From Gammaproteobacteria bacterium (GTDB lineage: Bacteria > Pseudomonadota > Gammaproteobacteria > Steroidobacterales > Steroidobacteraceae), in assembly GCA_028293725.1 (NCBI GenBank), contig JAQGOE010000091.1, positions 1 to 64,000 of the forward strand: a stretch of DNA of 64,000 nt. The letters are read 5' to 3'. The translations under genes and the position numbers were made by a program. How positions within the stretch are numbered: the stretch's first letter is position 1; the number at the start of each line of letters is the position of its first letter. Shown here one piece after another: positions 17,881 to 27,207 of this stretch. Below the pieces are notes generated by a model that made no database searches, was not told the origin of the DNA, and saw nothing but the letters and a program-made list of their open reading frames with translations.

Positions 17881-18836
17881 ACGTGCTTCTCGATGATGTA
17901 CCGCGGCCGCGCCTTGGTCTCCTGGTAAACTTTCCCTAGATACTCCCCGAGCACTCCGGTGCACAGAATCTGAATCCCTCCCAGCAGGTAGATGGGCAAC
18001 AATGTCGACGTCCACCCTGGCACCGCCCGATCCGTGAACAGCCGCACCCACAACGTCCACAGCCCCATGGCGCCGCTCAACAGGAACACCAGGAACCCGA
18101 TTCCCGTGATGAACCGTAACGGCGCCACCGAAAACGAGGTGACCGCATCGAGCGCCAGGGCGAGCATTTTCCGCAGCGGGTACTTGGACTCCCCGGCGAA
18201 GCGCTCGCTGCGCGTGTAGTACACGATGGCCGACTTGAACCCGATGAGCGGCACCATGCCCCGCAGGAACAGGTTCACCTCGCGGAAGCTCTTGAGTGCC
18301 TCGATGGCCCGGCGGCTCATCAGGCGGAAATCCGCGTGGTTGTAGACAGACTCCGCTCCGAGCGCGCTGATGAGACGGTAAAATCCCTGCGCCGTGGCGC
18401 GCTTGAAGAAGCCATCGCTGGCCCGGTTGTTCCGGACACCATACACCACCTGCGCGCCACGGGCGTATGCCTGGACCATTTCCGGAATGACCTGGATGTC
18501 ATCCTGCAGATCGGCATCCACGCTCAACAGCACGTCCGCATCGCAGGTGTACAACCCTGCCAGCAAGGCATTCTGATGCCCGCGATTGCGCGACAGCTTG
18601 ATCCCGCCAATGCGCGTATCCGAGTTTGCCAGCCCCTCGATCATCTCCCAGGTACCGTCGCGGCTGCCGTCGTCGACGAATACAACCTGACTGCCCGCCG
18701 CCACGCGACCGTCCGTCATCATTCCTTGCAACAGAGCGATCAGGCGGCGCGCCGTCTCCGGCAGCACTTCCTCCTCGTTGAAGCACGGAACCACGATTCC
18801 GAGCCGCGGAATGACATTGACGTCGCTGCTCGACAC
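17877..18836 (-). CDS. GT2 glycosyltransferase, GtrB/DPM1-like
   Basis: 319 aa from GTG 18836, preceded by GAGGGAGA. GT-A fold: VVPCFNEEE (15-23), VFVDDGSRDGTW (52-63), catalytic DADLQDD (107-113), then two C-terminal membrane helices (about 230-255 and 270-295). Such enzymes attach a sugar to undecaprenyl phosphate at the inner leaflet. The next gene is GtrA, the classical flippase partner. The donor sugar cannot be told. Confidence 0.87.
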   Translation of the reverse strand: MSSSDVNVIPRLGIVVPCFNEEEVLPETARRLIALLQGMMTDGRVAAGSQVVFVDDGSRDGTWEMIEGLANSDTRIGGIKLSRNRGHQNALLAGLYTCDADVLLSVDADLQDDIQVIPEMVQAYARGAQVVYGVRNNRASDGFFKRATAQGFYRLISALGAESVYNHADFRLMSRRAIEALKSFREVNLFLRGMVPLIGFKSAIVYYTRSERFAGESKYPLRKMLALALDAVTSFSVAPLRFITGIGFLVFLLSGAMGLWTLWVRLFTDRAVPGWTSTLLPIYLLGGIQILCTGVLGEYLGKVYQETKARPRYIIEKHV

Positions 18837-18858
18837 GGACTCTCCCTCGCTGCGAGTC

Positions 18859-20481
18859 TCACCCGGGAGGCGCGGGGATGGCGCACTGCCCGTCCGCCGC
18901 TTTTTCGATGCAATACCGTCTCTCTTCCGGGACCGTGGTGCGATCGGAAGGGTTACGCCTGGATTCCTGAAAGTAGATCGGCCACTGCGCATCGTATCCC
19001 GCCTCCAGAAACTCTCGTAGCGCGTCCCGATGCCATGCCGCCGCCTTCTCGACGAAGTCGACGGAGCATCGCGCACCGCGCACCTGTATTACTTTGCTGT
19101 CACCCACGTCGACAGACCTGATCCGGATCGACCGATCGAGCTCCACGAGCGACAGCATCATGTAGTGGGGCTCTTCCGCAAACGCCAGCACGTTACCTGA
19201 GCAGGTGCGTGCAAATGCGCGGCCCTCATTCCTCAGCAGCATGAACAGTTCCTGCTTCGCGTCATGATCGAGAGGAAATGCGCCCATCGGAACCGACTGC
19301 GTCGCCCGGCGCCCCGTGAGCAGCGGAAATGTCCACTGATAATGCTGCTCGAGCGTGTTATGAGAAACTTCCGCGATCGCCTGGTTGGAAATGACCAGGA
19401 GCGCCGCGGCGGGAATCGCCCATTGCGGACGGGCCGCTCGCGTCAATATCAATGCGATGGTCAACGCGACCGCCAGTGTGACCAGGATGAGATGCCGGCC
19501 CGGCGTCGAATTCGGGAGCCAGAACGCCAGCGACGGCAATGCCAAAGCCAGTATCGCAACGGAATTGACGAGCGGCAGCGCGCGTGCGGCACGCATGCAA
19601 ACCAGCCACAGGAAGGCCAGCATGGTCGCCACTCCGCTGCATAGAACGACGACAATGAGACCGCGTGGAACGGTATCCGTCTTGTAGAAGGTCGCGAAGA
19701 ACGTGGCCACGAAGCCCGCCTTGCCGCCCGGACCGCTGCTGAATGAGTGCGCTTGAAGGACGAGAAACACGGCGAAAGCGGGAATCAGCACCGCGAGCCG
19801 CTGCCCCGCCGCTTGCAACCAGGTCCGACGCGAGTTCAACTCGCGGTCACCGGCGACGAGCGTTATGAAGGGAAACGCGAGTACGAAATCCCCACGCATC
19901 GTCAGCGCCGCCGTCAGAGCGGCGAAAGCCGCGACTCCCGCCAGGAGCCGTCGCCCGGGACGCAGCTCGATATCCGTAACATAGGTCAGCAGCCATGCCC
20001 CGAGCAGAGTCAGAGCGATCCCCGGCACCTGCGGATGGCCGCTGGTGCCGAGATCGAGAAATACGGGACTGAATCCAAACAAAACGCAGGTCACGACGGC
20101 CGCCGCAACACCAAACAGCCGCGCAACGTACAGCGCCAGCATCCCCATGGCGACGACAGCCGACCCGTACCCGATGAAGTTAATGGCCGCGATGAGTGCC
20201 GATGAATCGAGGAGCACCGGCTGCGGCAGGAGATGATAAATCGCGGCGTAGTAGCCGAAGCTGACTTCCAGGCCGTAGTGGTAACCGGCCGCCTCGTGCA
20301 ACCCGGAAGAAGCACCGTACAGGATGGCCATCGCAGTCCGCTCGAGGTCCGGCTCGCCTACCACGTCGTGGAACACGAACGGCAACACCGCAAGCGCGTA
20401 CAGAACGGCCGGAACGGCTAACAGCCATCGGCCGGGATTGAGCTGCGGGACGGCCACCCGTCGTTGCAGGATTGTACTCAT
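18859..20481 (-). CDS. Polytopic membrane protein, GT-C-like (unassigned)
   Basis: 540 aa. About ten hydrophobic segments between residues 20 and 400 precede a soluble C-terminal domain (about 410-540) with several Cys and Trp. The layout (large first loop with an acidic VVGEPDLERT motif, many TMs, periplasmic tail) resembles GT-C/ArnT-type glycosyltransferases that use polyprenyl-linked sugars, but I do not recognise a specific family. Position between GT2/GtrA and two other GT2 genes supports the idea. ATG at 20481; a TTG three codons earlier is possible. Confidence 0.6.
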   Translation of the reverse strand: MSTILQRRVAVPQLNPGRWLLAVPAVLYALAVLPFVFHDVVGEPDLERTAMAILYGASSGLHEAAGYHYGLEVSFGYYAAIYHLLPQPVLLDSSALIAAINFIGYGSAVVAMGMLALYVARLFGVAAAVVTCVLFGFSPVFLDLGTSGHPQVPGIALTLLGAWLLTYVTDIELRPGRRLLAGVAAFAALTAALTMRGDFVLAFPFITLVAGDRELNSRRTWLQAAGQRLAVLIPAFAVFLVLQAHSFSSGPGGKAGFVATFFATFYKTDTVPRGLIVVVLCSGVATMLAFLWLVCMRAARALPLVNSVAILALALPSLAFWLPNSTPGRHLILVTLAVALTIALILTRAARPQWAIPAAALLVISNQAIAEVSHNTLEQHYQWTFPLLTGRRATQSVPMGAFPLDHDAKQELFMLLRNEGRAFARTCSGNVLAFAEEPHYMMLSLVELDRSIRIRSVDVGDSKVIQVRGARCSVDFVEKAAAWHRDALREFLEAGYDAQWPIYFQESRRNPSDRTTVPEERRYCIEKAADGQCAIPAPPG

Positions 20482-20517
20482 TGCCCGCAATCCTCGGACG
20501 AAACGACTCCGCCGCCC

Positions 20518-21558
20518 TCAGACGGCGTGCGAGCGGGTGACTTCTGTCCCAACCGGCGATGCGGCGCGATTGCCGGCAACAGCCTCCGGGTAGCGGACGA
20601 CCTCGTCGACCTGGTAGTCCTTGATATCCCGGGCATGGGTGAAAATGATGAGCTCACCCAGCAAGCCGAGCGCGAGCAACTGCATACCCAACACCACGAG
20701 CAATGACGACAGCAGCAGGGCCGGCCGGTCGGCCAGCGGGTGCTGGAACACGAGCCGGTCGATCGCGAGATACGCCACCAGCAGGGCACCGATCACAAAA
20801 GTCGTGGCTCCCACCATGCCGAAAAAGCGTAGCGGCTTCTTCGTGAAGCGCACCAGGAAGAAGACGGTGAAGATATCGAGGACCCGATGCAGGTATTCCT
20901 TCGGCGGATAGCCCGCTTCATTACGATCCAGCGGGGACTGCGCGACGTCGACTTCGACGATGCGGAATCCCTGGCGGTTCGCCAGAACGGGCAGAAAGCG
21001 ATGTTGGTCGCCGTAGAGGGAAATCTCATCCAACACCCGCCGCTTCATGGCGCGGGCCCCGCAACCCAGGTCGTTGAAGCGTTGCCCGCCGGTCGCGATC
21101 AAGCGGTGAAACGCGTCGCGGCGGATGACCTCGAAACGACTGCCAACGCGCGGCCAGCGCCGCCCGATGGCGACATCCGACTTGTCCAACGCTCGCACCA
21201 GCTTACCGAGCTCCGCGCCCTGGATCTGGTGATAGGCCGGCGCGGTCACGATCACACGGCCCGAGGCACGCTGGAACCCCGCCATGAGCGCGGTCGCCTC
21301 GCCGAATCGCTTGGTGAGACTGATGACAATGAGGTTCTCACCCCGCTCGAGCAGACGCTGCAAGGTGGCAGCGACCTCGGGCCGCGGTCCATCCAGGACC
21401 ACGATGAACTCGTAGGGCACATCGAGGCTCGCGAGTCCGACTTTGTACTCCGCGTAGAGCGCCGCGAGGTCGGCGGCATGACGTTTGCCCACCGGCATGA
21501 TGACCGACAGGGGCAGGCGGGCAGGATCAGAAGTGGCGGTCGTCATGGATGGACTCAC
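20518..21558 (-). CDS. GT2-like protein with DxD motif replaced
   Basis: 346 aa. It has the N-terminal PLSVIMPVG strand, FIVVLDGPRP (51-60) and two C-terminal TM helices of DPM1-like GT2s. However, the catalytic DxD position reads TAPAYHQIQ (105-113) instead of DADLQ, and LGCGARAMKRR replaces the usual acceptor-loop text. The fold seems kept while the metal-binding Asp pair is gone. It may be a non-catalytic partner or use a different mechanism. GTG start overlaps the preceding stop by 4 nt; an ATG four codons later is the alternative. Confidence 0.75.
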   Translation of the reverse strand: MSPSMTTATSDPARLPLSVIMPVGKRHAADLAALYAEYKVGLASLDVPYEFIVVLDGPRPEVAATLQRLLERGENLIVISLTKRFGEATALMAGFQRASGRVIVTAPAYHQIQGAELGKLVRALDKSDVAIGRRWPRVGSRFEVIRRDAFHRLIATGGQRFNDLGCGARAMKRRVLDEISLYGDQHRFLPVLANRQGFRIVEVDVAQSPLDRNEAGYPPKEYLHRVLDIFTVFFLVRFTKKPLRFFGMVGATTFVIGALLVAYLAIDRLVFQHPLADRPALLLSSLLVVLGMQLLALGLLGELIIFTHARDIKDYQVDEVVRYPEAVAGNRAASPVGTEVTRSHAV

Positions 21559-22511
21559 TGAATGATGAGGGAGCGGACCCGGATCTGCTGGGTGAGTCCC
21601 GAGAACTCGTGCTCACGCATGTCGCCCAGCTTGTAGACGAGCTCACCGATCGCGCCGCTTCCCAGGAGGATGATGGCCGAGCTGAGAAAGATCACCCCGC
21701 AGCCGGCGATGGGCAACGAGTAGGTTCCGTCCGAAACGAGAGTCACGATCGTCGTGGCAAATGCAACAGTCGCCGCAAGCAACATCGGTACGGACAACAT
21801 GCCGAACCACAACATCGGCCGGGCCGTGAACGAGGCCACGGTCTTGATCACCATGAGATCGAGCAGCACTTTGTAGATCCGCGAAAGACCATATTTCGAC
21901 TGTCCGAACTGGCGCGCGTGATGCTGCACCTTGATCTCCGCGATCTTCGGCCCCGCGATCGAGGCCATCGCGGGAATAAAACGGTGCATTTCGGAATACA
22001 GAGGGATCTTCTTGATGAGCGAGGCACGATAGGCTTTGAGCGAGCAGCCGTTGTCCTTGATCGGCACCCCCGTCACCTTCGCAATCAGCTTGTTGGCGAT
22101 ACGCGAAGGGATTTTCCGCGACACCAGTTTGTCCTGCCGGTCGAAGCGCCAACCCACGACGATGTCGTAACCCTCGTCGATCTTGCGTAGCAGGGCACCG
22201 ATATCCGCCGGATCGTTCTGCAGATCGCCGTCCATGGTCACGATCACATCCCCGGAGGACTGCGCGATGCCGGCCGCCATGGCCGGTGTTTGGCCATAGT
22301 TCCGGCGGAACTTCACCAGGCAGACACGGGGGTCGGACCGAGCGATCTCGTCCGCAATGCGCACTGTCGCATCCCTGCTGCCATCGTCCACAAAGACGAT
22401 CTCGAACGAAATCCCGAGCGGCGCCACGGCGTGAGTAATCGCCGCATACAACGGGCGGAGGCTATCCTCCTCGTTGTAAAGCGGCACGACGATGGAGAGC
22501 TCGGGTGTCAT
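21555..22511 (-). CDS. GT2 glycosyltransferase, ArnC/DPM1-like
   Basis: 318 aa with canonical motifs: SIVVPLYNEED (6-16), VFVDDGSRDATV (39-50), DGDLQND (94-100), and two membrane helices between about 230 and 290. Predicted to transfer a sugar from a nucleotide donor to undecaprenyl phosphate. It is followed at a 4-nt overlap by the degenerate GT2, so the two are likely made together. Gap to the upstream kinase gene is 2 nt. Confidence 0.88.
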   Translation of the reverse strand: MTPELSIVVPLYNEEDSLRPLYAAITHAVAPLGISFEIVFVDDGSRDATVRIADEIARSDPRVCLVKFRRNYGQTPAMAAGIAQSSGDVIVTMDGDLQNDPADIGALLRKIDEGYDIVVGWRFDRQDKLVSRKIPSRIANKLIAKVTGVPIKDNGCSLKAYRASLIKKIPLYSEMHRFIPAMASIAGPKIAEIKVQHHARQFGQSKYGLSRIYKVLLDLMVIKTVASFTARPMLWFGMLSVPMLLAATVAFATTIVTLVSDGTYSLPIAGCGVIFLSSAIILLGSGAIGELVYKLGDMREHEFSGLTQQIRVRSLIIQ

Positions 22512-22513
22512 GC

Positions 22514-23341
22514 TCAGTAGTACGGGCTGTCGTTACGCTCGGTCGAGCGATTCAACACAACACCCATGAGATTCACCTCCGCCAATACCTCCTTGGCATT
22601 CGCCAGCGTGCGGCGGGCGGTCTGCCCCTGTGACACGACCAGCAGGAAGGTGTCGACACGCGGCGCAAAGGCGAGAACGTCGTCCGTGACCAAGAGCGGT
22701 GGCATGTCGAACACAATCACCCGGCGCGGAATCTGCGCTTCCAGGGCGGTGAGAAACTCTCCCATACGGGGAGAGCCCAGCAGCTCCGAGGAGTTCTCGA
22801 CGGAGGACGCGTTCGGGATGACCGCGAGCCGCTTGACCCCGATGTCGTAGATGATCTGATCGAGCTCCACCTGGCCTGTCAGGTAGTCCGTCAGGCCGTG
22901 CTCGTAGCTCATACCGAGGTAGTTACCCAACTGCGGCCGTTGCAGGTCCAGGTCGACCAGAAACACGGATGTGTTGACATCCTGCGCGAGAGCGAGCGCG
23001 AGATTGACCGAGGTCAGGCTCTTACCCTCACCGGCCATCGTGCCGGTGATGCCGAGCGTGAACCAGTTGTTCGCTGCCAGCCGGTGCAGAACCCGCGTGC
23101 GCAAAATTTTGTACGCCCTGGAGATACCGACGTCCGGGACCCGGAGCAGCACGCGGTTTCGCTCCATCGCCTGCGGGTCGACCGGTGCCGGCCGGTACTG
23201 CACCGGAACGAAGTTCTCCGGCAACGGCGGCGGCGCAGCGGGCGGCTGCCGCCCGATTCGGGAGGGGGACAGCGCAGGCCCCGGCATAGCGGCCGTGCGC
23301 TCGTGCGCCGAGCGGCGCATGACTTCTTCGATCAAGCTCAT
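22514..23341 (-). CDS. Bacterial tyrosine autokinase of the EPS export system (EpsG/CpsD-like)
   Basis: 275 aa cytoplasmic BY-kinase. A Pro-rich N-terminal region (18-60) precedes Walker A GTMAGEGKS (100-108), Walker A' VFLVDLDLQRP (126-136) and Walker B VIVFDMPPLL (about 209-218). The C-terminus is short and ends in a Tyr pair (SPYY), the likely autophosphorylation cluster. It partners the Wzz-like protein encoded just upstream (25-nt gap) and controls polymer length and export by cycles of phosphorylation. This kinase type is usual in XrtA-type EPS loci. Confidence 0.9.
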   Translation of the reverse strand: MSLIEEVMRRSAHERTAAMPGPALSPSRIGRQPPAAPPPLPENFVPVQYRPAPVDPQAMERNRVLLRVPDVGISRAYKILRTRVLHRLAANNWFTLGITGTMAGEGKSLTSVNLALALAQDVNTSVFLVDLDLQRPQLGNYLGMSYEHGLTDYLTGQVELDQIIYDIGVKRLAVIPNASSVENSSELLGSPRMGEFLTALEAQIPRRVIVFDMPPLLVTDDVLAFAPRVDTFLLVVSQGQTARRTLANAKEVLAEVNLMGVVLNRSTERNDSPYY

Positions 23342-23365
23342 GAGAATTGATACCTCATCGCACGG

Positions 23366-25027
23366 TCAGTAAAAATTGCGGACGGTCACAACGATCGCCG
23401 TACTGGCGACCACCACGCACGCTGTCAGAGTCGCCATTCGCCAGCGCGCCCTACGAGCGCTCACGGCATCCTGGATCTCTGGAATGACTCCCAGGGGTGA
23501 TAGATCCAATACACGACGCACATCCCGGCTCCCACGTACGGTCTGGTCCACGCTCTCGGCAACCACGACGGCCGTCAGGGAGAGCAGGATCGCAAGCATC
23601 ACGCCTATGGCTGCAATCGCGACCCGCTTCGGCTTCGCTGGTTTGGCCGGCACCGACGGCGCCTGCACGAGACTGAGCTCGTCGCTGCGGCCACTGGTGA
23701 TGGCGGCGCTCGTCAGCTCCGAATCCATCATGCTCTTGTTGATTTCGTCGTACTTGGCGTGGGCGACCTCCAAGTCACGGGTGAGCGTCTTGTATTCACG
23801 CTCGGTTTGAGGCGTCTGCTCGACGCGTCGTTCCATTGTATCGAGCTTGGTTCGCAGCTCACCAGCGCGGCGATCGAGGCCCGCGATCTGCGTGTCCATC
23901 GCGTTGATCTGAGTCTTGAGCTGCACTACCGCAGGACTTCCCACAACGTTGCCCGCGTTGACCTCGCCGGAGGCAATGCGGGTCTGGAGGGTCTTGATCT
24001 GCCTCTCGATCCGCTTCACGTCGGGGTGATCCTCGCTGTAGCGCTGCCGGGCCTGCGCCAGGATCTGTTTCTGCGCTTGCAACTGCGCCGACAACGACAA
24101 GCTGTCGATTGCGCCACCGCCAGCCTTGATGGCGTCAATCTGACGACGCAGGGCAATCATGTCAGGATGGTTCTCGTCGTAAGTCGAGAGTTTCTTGCTG
24201 TACTCGGCCTGCAACTGCTGCAGCATGCCCTCATCCGTTCCAGCGTTGCGCGCCTGCACCAGCTGCTGCTCCAGAAAGATCTTGTCCTGACGCAAGGCGC
24301 GCTGCTGCTGACCTATGTCGTCAAGGTCACGCTGCGTACGGTCCAGCAAGTTCAGATTCAGGTCCGTGAGCTCGGGCAGATTGCCGAAATTCTTCGCTTT
24401 GAAGATCGCGAGCTTGGACTCGAGGTCGGCGATATCCTTGCGGTACTGCTCAGCCTGCACGTTGTAGAACTGGGCCGCGGCCTTGGCGCGGACCAGCAGG
24501 TTACCGCGGCTCACCACCATAAATTGATTCGTCAGCCACGCGGAGGCTTTCTGGGCGATCTCCGGATTGCGGCTACCGTACTGCACGGTAAACGCCGAAA
24601 TGATCTCGCGCTCACGGCTGCTGTCCGGATCGAGCACCGGCATCTTGACAGTCTCGACCCGCGTCTTGCGATTAATGTCCTTCATCGCATCCTCGAGAGT
24701 CCCGTCGGCCGGCACCGCTTCCGGTACATCCTTGACCAGCTTGGTCAGACTTCGTGCACTCATCACCGATTCCGACAAGCTGGCCACGTACTGATCCATG
24801 TACGATTTTTCGCGGCTGGCTCTCTCCTTGTCGGTCGGCAATTGGCCCGACACGGTCGCGTCCGAGAACGTGATGAGCCCGGTGGAAACGTAGACGTCCG
24901 GGAGCCCTATGGCGAGTGCCAGCGCGATTGCAAGGATCGGCAAGCCGATCGACACGAGCAACAAGCGCCGTCGTTTGATGGCGGCAATGTAATCGGAAAA
25001 GTCCGGGGTGTTCAGCGTCTCGCTCAT
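23366..25027 (-). CDS. Polysaccharide chain-length determinant protein (Wzz/EpsF-like)
   Basis: 553 aa. TM1 about 19-43, a large periplasmic domain with long coiled coils (about 175-430, many Q/R/E/L heptads), TM2 about 470-490, and a short cytoplasmic region with another hydrophobic stretch near the C-terminus. It lacks its own kinase domain; the kinase is the next gene. Works in the inner membrane as polysaccharide co-polymerase between Wzy and the export channel. It overlaps the outer-membrane protein gene by 4 nt. Confidence 0.9.
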   Translation of the reverse strand: MSETLNTPDFSDYIAAIKRRRLLLVSIGLPILAIALALAIGLPDVYVSTGLITFSDATVSGQLPTDKERASREKSYMDQYVASLSESVMSARSLTKLVKDVPEAVPADGTLEDAMKDINRKTRVETVKMPVLDPDSSREREIISAFTVQYGSRNPEIAQKASAWLTNQFMVVSRGNLLVRAKAAAQFYNVQAEQYRKDIADLESKLAIFKAKNFGNLPELTDLNLNLLDRTQRDLDDIGQQQRALRQDKIFLEQQLVQARNAGTDEGMLQQLQAEYSKKLSTYDENHPDMIALRRQIDAIKAGGGAIDSLSLSAQLQAQKQILAQARQRYSEDHPDVKRIERQIKTLQTRIASGEVNAGNVVGSPAVVQLKTQINAMDTQIAGLDRRAGELRTKLDTMERRVEQTPQTEREYKTLTRDLEVAHAKYDEINKSMMDSELTSAAITSGRSDELSLVQAPSVPAKPAKPKRVAIAAIGVMLAILLSLTAVVVAESVDQTVRGSRDVRRVLDLSPLGVIPEIQDAVSARRARWRMATLTACVVVASTAIVVTVRNFY

Positions 25028-26388
25028 TGGGGCCTGTCCAGTGGAAGTGCGTTGTAGTTGGTGAGCGGCTTGTAACGGCTCGGGGGTTGCCAGATGACCG
25101 AGACTGCTATGCCGTTGGAGGCCGCGTAGGGCTCCCCCTGAAAGCGCTGCCAGGTGAAGTCGTATTCGGTAGATAGCCGATAGTTCGTCGTCAGCTGATA
25201 CTGGAGAGCCACGCTCGCGGCGGCGTAGTCACTGCCCTGTACACCGAGAATGGTCTGGCTCGCGCCGCGCACGCGGACCCCGCGAGCGGCAACCACAGCA
25301 TACAAACGAGGCTGTAGCGCACGGAGGATCCGGAAACGGATCTCGTCGTGTTCGACAACTGCACCGGCAGCACTCGGCGATAGGTCACGGACGCCGTCCA
25401 GGATGTACTGCGAGAGCTGGTACGTCCAGACGACTCCGGCACCGCCTACTGCCAGCGTCTTGTTAATGACGCCGTCGACCGCCGTGTTGGCATGAACTTC
25501 GTTCAACCCGACACGCACATAGGTCTGTATGGTGTCGGTGGGCTTCGTGTCCCACTGCGCTTCCACGCCATAGCGCTGGGTGTTGGTCGACGAACTCCGC
25601 ACCTGTCCCGCGTCGGCTCCAGTTCCGAGGTTCGTGACCTGGTCGGGCATGAACTCCGCAAAGAGTGCACGGAAGATGATGTCCTGGCGCTGGGTAAGGT
25701 CGTACTGGAGACCGGCACTGCCATAAAAGTCCTTGAAGCCCACCTGTACGTACTGCGCCTGCTGCTGCGCGGTGAGCCCGGAGTTTCCAGCCAGGTTGTT
25801 GCTGAAGTTGGCGTTCTCGAGCACTGCGTTGAGCTGGAGGTGATAACGCGGCGTGAAGTCGTAGGTCATCTTTGGAGCGATCTGCTCCAGTTGCCGCCGG
25901 TTGTGAATGCTGACGCGGCCGGTCGCCTCGCCGACCACCTGGCCCAGGTTGACGCCCGGAAAGTCCGCGGCCAACAGCTCGGACGAGATGACCGTCTCGT
26001 TGGCATAGCTCGCGGTTCCGCTGTACGTGGCCCGTTGGGCACGGTATTCGCCGACGATATTCAGGAAACCATCGGTGGATTGATCCTCGTGATCGTCGGG
26101 GAAAAAACTCGAATGGACCCGGGGGACGATATCCACCTCGCCGCGCGGATCATTCAGCGAAAAGCCCATTGCCGCATCAACCAGAGTGCCGTAGGCCGGT
26201 ATTTTCGGCGTCCCGCTCTGCGCCAGACGGTAGTTGTCGTTGTACTGACCGCCTACTTCGACGCGTGGATTGAACTCCCAATTGTCCGCGCGCGCCTTAC
26301 CCGCCACGAGTAACGCCGAGGCCATCGTCGCGCCCGCCAGCGCCGCCTTTGCGGCCGCCGTGTATGAGTTACGGAACGACGACGACAT
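25024..26388 (-). CDS. Outer-membrane beta-barrel EPS protein (EpsL-like)
   Basis: 454 aa from ATG 26388, giving MSSSFRNSYT and a signal peptide ending near GKARA-DNWEF. The mature part is a run of amphipathic strands with frequent aromatic ends (VEVGGQYNDNYRL, YSGTASYANE, LSTEYDFTWQRFQG), the pattern of EpsL-type barrels in XrtA EPS operons. Probably forms or assists the outer-membrane passage of the polymer. It overlaps the epsE-like gene by 20 nt, which excludes the longer upstream reading. Confidence 0.82.
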   Translation of the reverse strand: MSSSFRNSYTAAAKAALAGATMASALLVAGKARADNWEFNPRVEVGGQYNDNYRLAQSGTPKIPAYGTLVDAAMGFSLNDPRGEVDIVPRVHSSFFPDDHEDQSTDGFLNIVGEYRAQRATYSGTASYANETVISSELLAADFPGVNLGQVVGEATGRVSIHNRRQLEQIAPKMTYDFTPRYHLQLNAVLENANFSNNLAGNSGLTAQQQAQYVQVGFKDFYGSAGLQYDLTQRQDIIFRALFAEFMPDQVTNLGTGADAGQVRSSSTNTQRYGVEAQWDTKPTDTIQTYVRVGLNEVHANTAVDGVINKTLAVGGAGVVWTYQLSQYILDGVRDLSPSAAGAVVEHDEIRFRILRALQPRLYAVVAARGVRVRGASQTILGVQGSDYAAASVALQYQLTTNYRLSTEYDFTWQRFQGEPYAASNGIAVSVIWQPPSRYKPLTNYNALPLDRPQ

Positions 26389-26953
26389 CGCCAGCCTGCA
26401 GCATGATGTTCTGATCAAGGTTCCTGCCACGCACGACATCCGTGTACTTGAATGGCAGCGCCTGCTGCTGGCCGGTGTCGTTGCGCCTCAAAATCATGAT
26501 GTCCCCGAGAGATGCGAACGGCGTCGTGCCGCCCGCCATACTCAGCGCCTGCATGACATCAACGCGCGGATTGACGACAAAGTCACCGGGCTTCTGTACC
26601 TGCCCGATCACATAAACTTTATTTCCCTTGATCTCCTGGATTGACACGGTGACCACCGGATCGGAGATGAACTTCTTGAGCTTCGCAGTCAGCTCCTGTT
26701 GGAGTTCCTGCACCGTCTTGTTGCGGGCGTCCATCTGCCCGGCGAGCGGGAAGGAAAACGCACCGTCAGGCCGCACGAGCACGGGACCCTGGAGATCCGG
26801 CTCCTTCCATACGGAAACCACCAGGGTGTCCCCAGGCTTGACCGTGTAGGCGGCGTCAACGGGAGGCGCGGCGCTGGCGGCGAGCGGAAAAACGCTCGCA
26901 AGAAAACACGCTAGGTAAAGCCTCCATGATAGGCGGCGTCTGGATAACTGCAT
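26369..26953 (-). CDS. Polysaccharide export protein (EpsE/Wza-like)
   Basis: 194 aa. Sec signal peptide (cleavage near residue 28, ASA), then the polysaccharide-export domain (YTVKPGDTLVVSVW, VRPDGAFSFPLAG) and one SLBB domain (GNKVYVIGQVQKPGDFVV). It is shorter than Wza, lacks a lipobox Cys and the C-terminal helix barrel, and probably relies on the EpsL-like barrel for the outer membrane. ATG 26953 has GGAGG 8 nt upstream. First gene of a ten-gene minus-strand operon ending at 15545, with a sigma-54-type promoter at 27024-27039. Confidence 0.9.
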   Translation of the reverse strand: MQLSRRRLSWRLYLACFLASVFPLAASAAPPVDAAYTVKPGDTLVVSVWKEPDLQGPVLVRPDGAFSFPLAGQMDARNKTVQELQQELTAKLKKFISDPVVTVSIQEIKGNKVYVIGQVQKPGDFVVNPRVDVMQALSMAGGTTPFASLGDIMILRRNDTGQQQALPFKYTDVVRGRNLDQNIMLQAGDVVVVP

Positions 26954-26996
26954 TCGAGGAACCTCCGGTTTTTTCTGCGTATCGGGGGTGTAGGGT

Positions 26997-27016
26997 TTGG
27001 CCAATTTTCTGGCCAA
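26997..27016 (-). promoter_or_regulatory. Inverted repeat at the predicted 5' end of the epsE-like mRNA
   Basis: Perfect arms TTGGCCA/TGGCCAA with a 6-nt A/T-rich loop. It lies 8 nt downstream (minus strand) of the -12 element at 27024-27039, so it would fall at the start of the transcript or serve as an operator overlapping the start point. Confidence 0.4.
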
Positions 27017-27023
27017 GCTTAGG

Positions 27024-27039
27024 AGCAAGGACCGTACCC
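27024..27039 (-). promoter_or_regulatory. Candidate sigma-54 promoter of the epsE-like operon
   Basis: Minus strand reads GGGTACG, 4 nt, TTGCT. GG and GC are 10 nt apart, and 10 of 12 positions agree with the TGGCACG-N4-TTGCW consensus. Predicted start point is about 60 nt before the epsE-like ATG. Confidence 0.6.
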
Positions 27040-27207
27040 GCAACCCTTCAGGCCAAGTGCGGATCCCGTCGCTGGTGCTGTAGCAAGGAGCGCGACCCTT
27101 CCACTGCCTCCACGCGGAACGTTTCGCTTCCGCCCGCGTTTGTTTTGAAGAGGCTCTCCGGGTAGTTATGATCCGGCGCACGCGGTCGCGACTTCCCCGG
27201 CAACTAC

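Noticed and set aside
27040..27055. Second sigma-54-like element on the minus strand before the epsE-like gene
   Set aside because: TGGCC...TTGC has GG-N11-GC spacing, one too long; the element at 27024-27039 has the right spacing.
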